Source: JBBSDP01 sp038240605 (lineage in GTDB: Bacteria; Planctomycetota; Phycisphaerae; Tepidisphaerales; Tepidisphaeraceae). From it: a DNA stretch of 64,000 bases. A program made the position numbers and the translations under genes. Below are positions 9,255 to 18,332 of this stretch, piece by piece. Numbering within the stretch: position 1 is the first letter of the stretch; the number at the start of each line of letters is the position of its first letter. A model generated the notes under the pieces. It did no database searches, was not told the DNA's origin, and worked only from the letters and a program-made list of their open reading frames with translations. The DNA lies in the NCBI GenBank assembly GCA_038240605.1, contig JBBSDP010000002.1, positions 1-64,000 of the forward strand, in the 5' to 3' direction.

Positions 9255-12200
9255 ATGAGTAACCAAAAGGTTGGGAGAATTGAATTGGAGCCGATTGCGA
9301 TCGTCGGCATCGGCTGCCGCTTTCCAGGAGCGGCTAGTCCATCCGCTTACTGGCGGCTGTTGTGCGATGGCGTTGACGCGATCGGCACCGTCCCCGCCGA
9401 CCGCTGGGACGCCGATGCATGGTATGACCCGGACCCTGCCGCTCCCGGGAAGATGACATCCCGCTCCGGTGGATTCTTGAGCGAGATCGACCAGTTTGAT
9501 CCCGAGTTCTTCGGGATCGCGCCGCGCGAGGCGGAGCTGATGGACCCACAGCAACGACTGCTGCTGGAAGTAGCGTGGGAAGCGCTCGAGGACGCCGCTA
9601 TCGATCCCGCGACGCTCGCGGGCACGAGCACCGGGGTGTTCGTCGGGGTCTCGAGCAACAATTACGCGACGCTGCTCTACCACGACCCGTCGGAGATCTC
9701 CGCCCTCAGCAACAGCGGCAGCAGCCAGTGCATCGTCTCCAACCGCGTGTCGTATTGCCTGGACCTGCGTGGTCCGAGCATGGCGGTGGATACCGCCTGC
9801 TCCTCGTCGCTCGTCGCCGTGCACATGGCCTGCCAGAGCCTCTGGACTGGGGAATCAACGCTCGCGGTCGCCGGCGGGGTCAACGTAATCCTCTCGCCCG
9901 GACCGAGCGTCGGATTGACCAAGTCGCGCATCCTGTCACCGGACGGCCGCTGCCGCGTCTTCGATGCCGGAGCCAACGGTTTCGTGCGCGGTGAAGGGGC
10001 GGGCGCCATAGTGCTCAAACCCCTCTCCCGCGCCCTGGCGGACGGAGATCCGATCTGCGCGATCATTCGCGGCACTGCGGTTCAGCAGGGAGGGCGCACC
10101 AACGGCCTGATGGCGCCGAGCCGATGGGCACAGGAAGCCGTCATCCTGGAAGCGTGCCGCCGGGCCGGCGTCTCGCCGGGCCTGCTCCGCTACGTCGAGG
10201 CGCACAGCTCCGCATCACCGATCGGCGATGCGACGGAACTGAACGCACTGGGCACTGTGCTGAAGGTTGATCGACCCGACCATGACAAGTGCGCGATCGG
10301 ATCCGTCAAGACGAACATCGGGCACCTGGAGGCGGCCGCGGGAATCGCGGGGCTGATCAAGGTGGCGTTGATGTTGCGACACCGGGCCCTGCCTCCCTCG
10401 CTGCACTTCAAGACGCCCAACCCGCAGGCGCCGTACGCGGACCTGCCGCTGCGCGTCCAGCAGGAACTGGAGCCCTGGCCCGCGTCCGATGCGCGGGCGC
10501 TGGCCGGGGTCGGCAGCTCGGGGTTCGGCGGCGTCAACGTGCACGCGGTGCTCGAGGCGGCCCCGTCGTCGCAACCGCAATGCGCGTCATCCGATGCTGA
10601 AGCCGGGGGCGGCGAACGCACAAGACTGCTGCTCACCCTTTCCGCCCGGTGCGCGCCGGCTCTGAAGGAACTGGCATCCCGCTATCTTGCCCGCCTGGAG
10701 CGAGAGCCAGCGGAACGCATCGCTGACCTCTGCTTCACCACCAACACCGGCCGTACGGCGTTCTCGCACCGCCTCGTAGCCGTTGGCGCCTCCGCCGCTG
10801 AATTGTCGGCCGCGCTGACCGCCTTTACCAACGACCAGCCGGCGTCCGGGCTCTTCACCGGCGTCGCCACTCGCGCGACCGCGAAAGCCGCCGGCCCCGC
10901 CTCGCTCGAAACCGACGCCATTGCCCTTCGTTTCGTGCAGGGGGCACCGATCGACTGGACAGCGGTACATGCTGCTCGCCCCGAGTTGCGCCGGACCGGC
11001 TCGCTTCCCACCTATCCGTTCCAGCGGCAACGACACTGGGTAAATGGCAGGGTTCTCTTCGCGGTGCCCCCGCTGAAGTTCCCGACCGTTGCGGCGGATC
11101 TGCCTGCGCCATCGATCATTGCGGCGGCGCCCTCCGCGGTTCCCTCGTCGCGGCAGATCGTGCCGCCGCAGACCGACGTCGAAAGCGCCCTGGTTCAGAT
11201 GTGGCGGCAGATCCTCGGGACACCGCACGTCGGCATCACCGACAACTTTTTCGAGCTGGGGGGCGGGTCGATCATGGCGATCGAGCTGTTCGAGCAGATC
11301 GAGCTGATGTTGGGCGTTCGCCCTTCCCCCGCAATCCTGTTCGAGAAGCCGACGATCGGCGAGCTTGCCGCCGCGATCACCGCCGATGACGCTGTCGATG
11401 AACCCGAACGCCTGGTCTCGACCATTCGTCCGGGCGGTTCGCGTCCGCCCCTGTTCCTGCTCACGCCCGGCCATCTCTTTCAGTTTGCGTCCCTGGCCCG
11501 GAAGATCGAGCCGGATCGGCCGATCTACGGCATGTCGTTCCCGATCCGGTTTTCAACGCCGGGGATCACGATCGAGCAAATTGCGCAGGGGTATATCACG
11601 GAGCTGGAACGCCTCTGTCCGTCCGGGCCCTTCCATCTCTTTGGATTCTGTGCCGCCGGCATCGTCGCCTATGAGCTGGCGCAGCGGCTGATCGAGCGCG
11701 GGCGCACGCCGGGCCTCGTCGCCATGGTTGACGCACCCTGCCCGCCGCGGCACAGCGGCGCCCGGCTGGGGCGCATCGGTTACTTCTGGTCGCGCGTCGC
11801 CGCCCACGCCCGCGCCGCACGCGCCCGTGGCCCGCGCGGCGCCGTTGGCTACATCGCCGGCCGTGGCAAGTTCCTTCCCAACGTCCTGCGTCTGCCCGGC
11901 TTCCGAGCGGCACGGCCTGAACAGCTTGCGACCGTTGCCCACCGCGAGGCGATTCATCGTTATCGCCCGATGCCCTACCCGAATGCGCTGGACCTTTACC
12001 TCGCCGAGGTTCCCTGGCCGAGCGCCGCCGAAGACACCCGTCTGGAGTGGCGGAAGTACGCGCCGGCCGGACATAACGAGTACTTCCCGGGCATTCACGA
12101 TGGCTTGCTCAAGGAACCAACTGTCGCGGACGTCGCCGGGCGGCTCAACGCGTCGATCGCCGCCTGCGATGCCGACTCGCGCGGGCGCGAGCTTCGCTAC

Positions 12201-12272
12201 GATGTGGGGTCCACAGTCACTCGTACGATCGAATTCCGAACATCGCCAGTCAAAGCTTACGCCAGGGGATAA
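9255..12272 (+). CDS. AT-less polyketide synthase: KS - ACP - thioesterase
   Basis: 1005 residues from this start. KS spans about 10-430, with active Cys in DTACSSSLVAVH (near 182) and the His motifs VEAHSSASPIGDATEL (normally GTGT in place of SSAS) and KTNIGHLEAAAG. A linker passes straight into the post-AT sequence LPTYPFQRQRHW: no acyltransferase domain and no KR, DH or ER is seen. ACP has its Ser in FFELGGGSIMAIEL (near 672). The C-terminal alpha/beta thioesterase (about 720-970) has LFGFCAAGIVAYEL, so the nucleophile is Cys instead of Ser, and GHNEYF as the likely His. Start 9255 has GGGAGG 10 bases upstream; ATG 9234 overlaps the P450 stop and is the alternative. It probably elongates the FAAL-supplied acyl chain with extender units loaded in trans. 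Confidence 0.9.
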   Translation: MSNQKVGRIELEPIAIVGIGCRFPGAASPSAYWRLLCDGVDAIGTVPADRWDADAWYDPDPAAPGKMTSRSGGFLSEIDQFDPEFFGIAPREAELMDPQQRLLLEVAWEALEDAAIDPATLAGTSTGVFVGVSSNNYATLLYHDPSEISALSNSGSSQCIVSNRVSYCLDLRGPSMAVDTACSSSLVAVHMACQSLWTGESTLAVAGGVNVILSPGPSVGLTKSRILSPDGRCRVFDAGANGFVRGEGAGAIVLKPLSRALADGDPICAIIRGTAVQQGGRTNGLMAPSRWAQEAVILEACRRAGVSPGLLRYVEAHSSASPIGDATELNALGTVLKVDRPDHDKCAIGSVKTNIGHLEAAAGIAGLIKVALMLRHRALPPSLHFKTPNPQAPYADLPLRVQQELEPWPASDARALAGVGSSGFGGVNVHAVLEAAPSSQPQCASSDAEAGGGERTRLLLTLSARCAPALKELASRYLARLEREPAERIADLCFTTNTGRTAFSHRLVAVGASAAELSAALTAFTNDQPASGLFTGVATRATAKAAGPASLETDAIALRFVQGAPIDWTAVHAARPELRRTGSLPTYPFQRQRHWVNGRVLFAVPPLKFPTVAADLPAPSIIAAAPSAVPSSRQIVPPQTDVESALVQMWRQILGTPHVGITDNFFELGGGSIMAIELFEQIELMLGVRPSPAILFEKPTIGELAAAITADDAVDEPERLVSTIRPGGSRPPLFLLTPGHLFQFASLARKIEPDRPIYGMSFPIRFSTPGITIEQIAQGYITELERLCPSGPFHLFGFCAAGIVAYELAQRLIERGRTPGLVAMVDAPCPPRHSGARLGRIGYFWSRVAAHARAARARGPRGAVGYIAGRGKFLPNVLRLPGFRAARPEQLATVAHREAIHRYRPMPYPNALDLYLAEVPWPSAAEDTRLEWRKYAPAGHNEYFPGIHDGLLKEPTVADVAGRLNASIAACDADSRGRELRYDVGSTVTRTIEFRTSPVKAYARG

Positions 12273-12274
12273 AC

Positions 12275-13063
12275 GTGCTGCCGACCGCCCTCGCTCCTTG
12301 CCCCTGCACCCTCGCCGTCCCTTCGGACATCGAGTTCGGCGGGTGGCTCGCGCCACCGACGGCGGGCCTGACGCTCCCCGCGCAGAGCGTGCATCTGTGG
12401 CGCGCGGCAGCCTCGGCTCCCGCCGGGCAACTCGAAAAGCTTGGCGCGATCCTCAGCCCTGATGAGATGGCTCGGGCCGCGGCATTTTACCGAGCGCCGG
12501 ACCGCGATCGATTTGTCCTCTGCCGCGGCATCCTCCGCACGCTGCTGGGGCGGTACCTCCGCCGTCCCCCTGAATCGGTCGTGTTCGACTATGGCGCGCA
12601 CGGCAAGCCAGCGCTGGCCGGCGCGCCGGATCTGCACTTCAACATCTCGCATACTATGGGCCTGTGCCTCTTTGCATTCAGCCGGGAACAGGCGGTCGGA
12701 GTTGACGTCGAAGCGATTCACGATCGCGGCGACATGGAGTCGACGGCGCGGCAGTGCTTCCACCCTCACGAATGGGAATTCATCGCGTCGCTTCCCGAGG
12801 CGCAACGATGTGCTGCCTTCTATGCCTGCTGGACGTGCAAGGAAGCGTACCTCAAGGCCCGCGGTGTCGGCCTCGCCGCGGAACCCGATACCTTTGAAGT
12901 GATCCCCGCCGCCCCATTGGCAGGCGACGCCACGGTCCACGTGCCAGGGCAGGCAGAGCAACCCTGGTGGCTTCACGTTCTGGACGTTGGCCCCGCGTTC
13001 GCCGCCGCAGTGGCAGCGCCCGTACACCCGCAAGTGATCCGCCAATTCGGCTGGCGCCCGTAA
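12275..13063 (+). CDS. Sfp-type 4'-phosphopantetheinyl transferase
   Basis: 262 residues. Motifs of the family: FNISHTMGLCLFAF, the metal-binding VGVDVEAIHDR and WTCKEAYLKARGVGL. The enzyme moves phosphopantetheine from CoA to the carrier-domain Ser, here presumably the ACPs of the FAAL and the KS-ACP-TE protein. It begins 2 bases after the synthase stop codon, so it is the last gene of the same operon. The size and motif order fit the Sfp/Gsp group rather than AcpS. Confidence 0.92.
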   Translation: MLPTALAPCPCTLAVPSDIEFGGWLAPPTAGLTLPAQSVHLWRAAASAPAGQLEKLGAILSPDEMARAAAFYRAPDRDRFVLCRGILRTLLGRYLRRPPESVVFDYGAHGKPALAGAPDLHFNISHTMGLCLFAFSREQAVGVDVEAIHDRGDMESTARQCFHPHEWEFIASLPEAQRCAAFYACWTCKEAYLKARGVGLAAEPDTFEVIPAAPLAGDATVHVPGQAEQPWWLHVLDVGPAFAAAVAAPVHPQVIRQFGWRP

Positions 13064-13145
13064 GGTGGACTCGGCCAACGACATTTACGAACGCGGATCG
13101 TTCGCATAGCGTATTGTTGTCGGGATGCTTACGATGAATGTGTAA

Positions 13146-13283
13146 CGCGAGGCGCCGTTCGCTGACGGGCACGTCGAGTACTGGCACTGGTCCAACCCGC
13201 AGACCCTCGCGATCAATAATTTCTTTGCCTACACGCCAAACAATCCTGACCTTGCCCGCCTCGAGTCCGTAACTGGGTGGTAA
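13146..13283 (+). pseudogene. 3' remnant of an H-X9-DG pseudopilin (DUF1559-type) gene
   Basis: An open frame after the TAA at 13143-13145 reads FADGHVEYWHWSN and continues for about 45 codons to TAA 13281-13283. FADGHVEYW is the C-terminal H-X9-DG signature of planctomycete type II secretion-like pseudopilins. The conserved His and everything before it is missing and there is no start codon, so only the tail survives. A second, different remnant lies at 39340-39483. The remaining bases between the PPTase and ThuA genes (13064-13418) show nothing else recognisable. Confidence 0.62.
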
Positions 13284-13418
13284 AGTCACCGGGGAGGCTT
13301 GAACTTCGCACGCGATGCACCGGCTCGCATCTCATTCGCGCCAGTTGTAACATTTGATACGGAAACGCCGGCGGACTGCTGTCGGGCGTGGTTTTGTTGT
13401 GGGATAAGGGAAAAACGA

Positions 13419-14456
13419 ATGATCTTCCGGCGCCGCGTCCTGATTTTGCTGCTTTCGTGCGGCGTGTTCGTCGGAAGCGTGCTGACCGCGCGTCCGCTCT
13501 CGGCGGCCGAGGCGACCGCCGAGCGACAATGGCTCGACCTCACGGGGGGCGCCGACGGAGCGGGCAAGGGTAAGCACGTTGTCCTGGTTGCGGGCTCTAA
13601 CGAATATGGGCCGGAGACAGGGCTGCCGATGCTCGGACGGGTTCTTTCAACGCACCACGGCTTTGACTGCACCGTCCACTTCACGGTCGATGCTCAAGGC
13701 GCGATCGACCCGAACGTCATTAATAACATCCCCGGCCTCGAGGCGCTCGACCGCGCCGACCTGCTGATCATCTGCGCCCGTTTTCGCACTCTGCCCGACG
13801 AGCAGATGAAGCATGTGGTCGATTACGTCGAATCAGGCCGACCGGTGATTGGGCTGCGGACCGCCACTCACTGCTTCGCCTATCCGGGCGACAGCAAGAG
13901 CCCCTATTTCAAATATCGCTGGGACAACCGCGACCCGAGCTTCGAGGGCGGCTTCGGGCGGCAGGTGCTCGGTGAGACGTGGATCGCGCATCATGCGCCC
14001 AACGGACGAACCAGCACGCGCGCCCTCTTCGCGCCCGGCGCGGCGGGCGATCCACTGCTTCGAGGCATACACGACGGGGAGATCTGGGGCACGACCGGCG
14101 CGTACGGCGTACGCCTGCCACTCCTGGCCAACTGCACGACGCTGCTGCTGGGCCAGGTTATCGACGGGCCCAAGCCCACCGACTCGCCCGATTTTGGCAA
14201 ACTGAACGACCCGATGATGCCGGTCGCGTGGAAGCGCACCTATGAGATCACCCCCGGTAAGTCCGGCCGTGTCCTCACAACCACGATGGGGAGCGCCGAA
14301 GACCTTCAAAGCGAAACGCTCCGTCGGCTGCTCGTGAATGCGAGCTACTGGGCAACCGGCTTGGAAACCAGGATTCCCGAGAAGGCAGACGTAACGCTCG
14401 TCGACCCGCCCAAGCCCTGGAAAAAAGGGATGAAGCCGGCCGACATGCAGCTGTAA
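13419..14456 (+). CDS. exported ThuA-like domain protein
   Basis: 345 residues from ATG 13419, which has AAGGG 8 bases upstream and begins a clear signal peptide (MIFRRRVLILLLSCGVFVG, cleavage near PLSAAEA). The 40 codons upstream in the same frame have no such features and are excluded. The mature protein follows the ThuA/class I glutamine amidotransferase-like fold: KHVVLVAGSNEYGPE, a central LLIICARFRTLPDEQM and GRPVIGLRTATHCF. Planctomycetes carry many such periplasmic proteins, often linked to carbohydrate metabolism; the substrate is unknown. It precedes the ABC-F gene by 65 bases, without clear operon linkage. Confidence 0.85.
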   Translation: MIFRRRVLILLLSCGVFVGSVLTARPLSAAEATAERQWLDLTGGADGAGKGKHVVLVAGSNEYGPETGLPMLGRVLSTHHGFDCTVHFTVDAQGAIDPNVINNIPGLEALDRADLLIICARFRTLPDEQMKHVVDYVESGRPVIGLRTATHCFAYPGDSKSPYFKYRWDNRDPSFEGGFGRQVLGETWIAHHAPNGRTSTRALFAPGAAGDPLLRGIHDGEIWGTTGAYGVRLPLLANCTTLLLGQVIDGPKPTDSPDFGKLNDPMMPVAWKRTYEITPGKSGRVLTTTMGSAEDLQSETLRRLLVNASYWATGLETRIPEKADVTLVDPPKPWKKGMKPADMQL

Positions 14457-14521
14457 TCATCGACCCAGCATTCCCGCACCCCCGTAGCTGTTTGTCCCTT
14501 CTTTGATTGGTGAGTAACGCG

Positions 14522-16177
<1,656 letters not shown>

Positions 16178-16192
16178 CAAGCGGTTGGGCCC

Positions 16193-16504
16193 TCAACCTC
16201 GAAGGACGCGACGGAAGTCACGCGCCGCGTGAATGACGCGGACGATCTCAACCCCATTATCAGTCGGCCGGTAAATGACAAGGTAGTGACGGAACCTCTT
16301 GATCGGCCAAAACCGCAAGTCGCTGAGTTCGGCTTCGGAAAAACCGCAGACTGGCCCCGCACGAGGCATCTCTGCGAGAAGTTCGAACGCGTTCTCGATT
16401 TGGACGTTCACACGCAGTGCCGCGCTCAGGTTGTCGCGTGCGATACGGCTGGTGATCGCGACAACGTCCTCCCGTGCCTTCTCGCGAGTCACGTACTGAG
16501 GCAT
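16193..16504 (-). CDS. RelE/ParE-family toxin
   Basis: 103 residues. The size and pattern match ParE: EDVVAITSRIARDN helices, then SELSDLRFWPIKRFRHYLVIYRP and a final strand VEIVRVIHAARDFRRVL. Its ATG shares one base with the stop of the upstream antitoxin gene, the normal coupling of a type II toxin-antitoxin operon. ParE-like toxins act on DNA gyrase while RelE-like members cut mRNA; the sequence fits ParE better but the target is inferred. Confidence 0.85.
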   Translation of the reverse strand: MPQYVTREKAREDVVAITSRIARDNLSAALRVNVQIENAFELLAEMPRAGPVCGFSEAELSDLRFWPIKRFRHYLVIYRPTDNGVEIVRVIHAARDFRRVLRG

Positions 16505-16806
16505 CAGTCGGCCTTGGAGGCGTTGTGTCGGTCAACGACTGCCTGGCGCATCTGCTGGAAATCCTCGTGAGTCATCTCTCGAGCCGGACTTCGCAAACCC
16601 TCCTCAACGAGCGTCTTCATCTGTTCAAGCGATGAGACTCGCAGGTGTTTAGGCGCTCCACAATCCTCTTCAACGTCATCGCCGCGCAGTTGCTCCGAAA
16701 CGAGACTCTGAAGGTACAGCTCCAGCCTGGCAAATCCGCGTTCCGTTGCCTGCGCTTTCGCGAGCGCCATTTGTTCGTCGCTCAGTGCGATTGTTACTGT
16801 AGCCAT
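16504..16806 (-). CDS. ParD-like antitoxin
   Basis: 100 residues from ATG 16806; the frame is open further upstream but the N-terminus MATVTIALSDEQMALAKAQA is a typical short strand and helix of ribbon-helix-helix antitoxins. The C-terminal half (VSSLEQMKTLVEEGLRSP onwards) is charged and would bind the toxin. It precedes the toxin gene and overlaps it by one base. The pair is expected to autoregulate. An AAAAGGAG-type box lies just upstream of the start on the minus strand. Confidence 0.78.
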   Translation of the reverse strand: MATVTIALSDEQMALAKAQATERGFARLELYLQSLVSEQLRGDDVEEDCGAPKHLRVSSLEQMKTLVEEGLRSPAREMTHEDFQQMRQAVVDRHNASKAD

Positions 16807-16876
16807 TTGGCGACTCCTTTTCAGCGGCCTTCCTGCATTCGACCAGCGATCATAGCACGCCTGTAGCAACCATGGC

Positions 16877-18319
16877 TTAGGCCAGGATCGGCCCGATCAC
16901 CTGGCCGCTGACGTTGGTGATGCGGCGACGGATGCCGCTGTGGTAGAAGGTGAGGCGCTTGTGATCGAGGCCCAGCAGGTTCAGGACGGTGGCGTGGAAG
17001 TCGGGCCAAGTGACGGGATCGACCGCCGACTTCCATCCAACCTCGTCGGTCTGCCCATATGAGAAGCCGTGCCGCAGGCCTGCGCCAGCCATCCAGTTGG
17101 TGAAGCCGTACTGGTTGTGATCGCGGCCGGCTCCGACGGTGTTGGCCCCGGATTGCGTGAACGGCGTGCGACCGAACTCGGTCGTGAAGAGGATGAGCGT
17201 GTCGTCCAGCATCCCACGCTGGCGCAGGTCGCGCAGCAACGCCGCGATCGGCTGATCGATCCGCGCGGCTTCCTGGCCGTGGTTCGCCTTCACGTCTTCG
17301 TGCCCGTCCCAGTTGATCCGCGGTGAGCCCAGCGCGCCGCCGGAGAAGAGCTGCACAAACCGCACGCCGCGCTCGAGCAGCCGGCGGGCGAGCAGGCAGC
17401 CGCGGCCGAAATCATGGGTGGGCGCCTGGCCGATGCCGTACGCCTCTCGCGTCGCCTCGCTCTCGCCTTCCAGGTCGGTCACCTCAGGAACCGCCAACTG
17501 CATCCGCGCCGCCAGTTCGTAACTCCGTACCCGGGCCGCCAGCGCGTCTTCCTCATGATGGCGCAGCAAGTGCCGGCGATTCAGCACGCCGAGCAGCTCG
17601 CGCGCATCTAACTCGGCCTGAACGGGGATGGCTTGCGCGGGAACGAGGTTGTCGATCGCGCGTCCGCTGGCGCGGAACGTGACGCCCTGGTGCCGGGCAG
17701 GCAGGAAGCCGCTCGTCCAGTTGATCGACCCGCCGGGCGGAAGCTCGCGCGCATCGGGAATGACGACGAATGCGGGAAGGTTCTCGCTTTCGCTGCCGAG
17801 CCCGTAACTGAGCCACGAACCCAGCACCGGGAAGCCGTTGAGGCGGAAGCCCGAGTTCTGCTGGAACGTGGCGGGCGTGTGATTGCTGGTATCGGCGACC
17901 ATCGAGCGGATCAGCGTCAACTCGTCGGCTGATCCGGCGATGTTGGGGAACAGATCGGAGATCCACGTCCCGCTCTGGCCGCGCGGCTTGAATGCCCAGT
18001 CGCTGCGGCGCAGCAACCCCACCTGCCCGAAAAATACGTCCGGTTTGGCGCCGCCGCCCAACGACTGCCCGTGCCGCTGGATCAACTCCGGCTTGTAGTC
18101 GAAAGAATCGACCTGGCTCAACCCGCCGCACGCGACGATCTGAATCGCGCGCGTCGCCCGCGGAGCAAAGTGTGGCAACGTCGGGAGCGCTCCCCGGTCG
18201 TCGGTCTCAGCAAGAGCGTCGCGATGAAGCAGCGATGCCAGGGCGACCGCGCCCAGACCGCGCGCGGACCATTTCAGAAAGCCGCGACGGTCCACTGCGG
18301 TACTCTGGCTGTCAGTCAT
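16877..18319 (-). CDS. DUF1501 family exported protein
   Basis: 480 residues from ATG 18319. The N-terminus carries a twin-arginine signal: DRRGFLKWSARGLGAVALAS. The mature part follows the sulfatase-like DUF1501 fold common in planctomycetes: ACGGLSQVDSFDYKPEL, ARRLLERGVRFVQLFSGG, TLILFTTEFGRTPF and GRDHNQYGFTNWMAGAG. The start lies 14 bases after the DUF1549/DUF1553 stop, so the two genes form the usual planctomycete operon pair. The biochemical role is unknown in this family. An in-frame ATG at 18343 would overlap the upstream gene and is less likely. Confidence 0.88.
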   Translation of the reverse strand: MTDSQSTAVDRRGFLKWSARGLGAVALASLLHRDALAETDDRGALPTLPHFAPRATRAIQIVACGGLSQVDSFDYKPELIQRHGQSLGGGAKPDVFFGQVGLLRRSDWAFKPRGQSGTWISDLFPNIAGSADELTLIRSMVADTSNHTPATFQQNSGFRLNGFPVLGSWLSYGLGSESENLPAFVVIPDARELPPGGSINWTSGFLPARHQGVTFRASGRAIDNLVPAQAIPVQAELDARELLGVLNRRHLLRHHEEDALAARVRSYELAARMQLAVPEVTDLEGESEATREAYGIGQAPTHDFGRGCLLARRLLERGVRFVQLFSGGALGSPRINWDGHEDVKANHGQEAARIDQPIAALLRDLRQRGMLDDTLILFTTEFGRTPFTQSGANTVGAGRDHNQYGFTNWMAGAGLRHGFSYGQTDEVGWKSAVDPVTWPDFHATVLNLLGLDHKRLTFYHSGIRRRITNVSGQVIGPILA

Positions 18320-18332
18320 GATGGACGCTCGA

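Noticed and set aside
16193..16806. Toxin-antitoxin pair as a mobile element marker
   Set aside because: No integrase, attachment site or composition break is visible nearby; it is only a small chromosomal TA pair.
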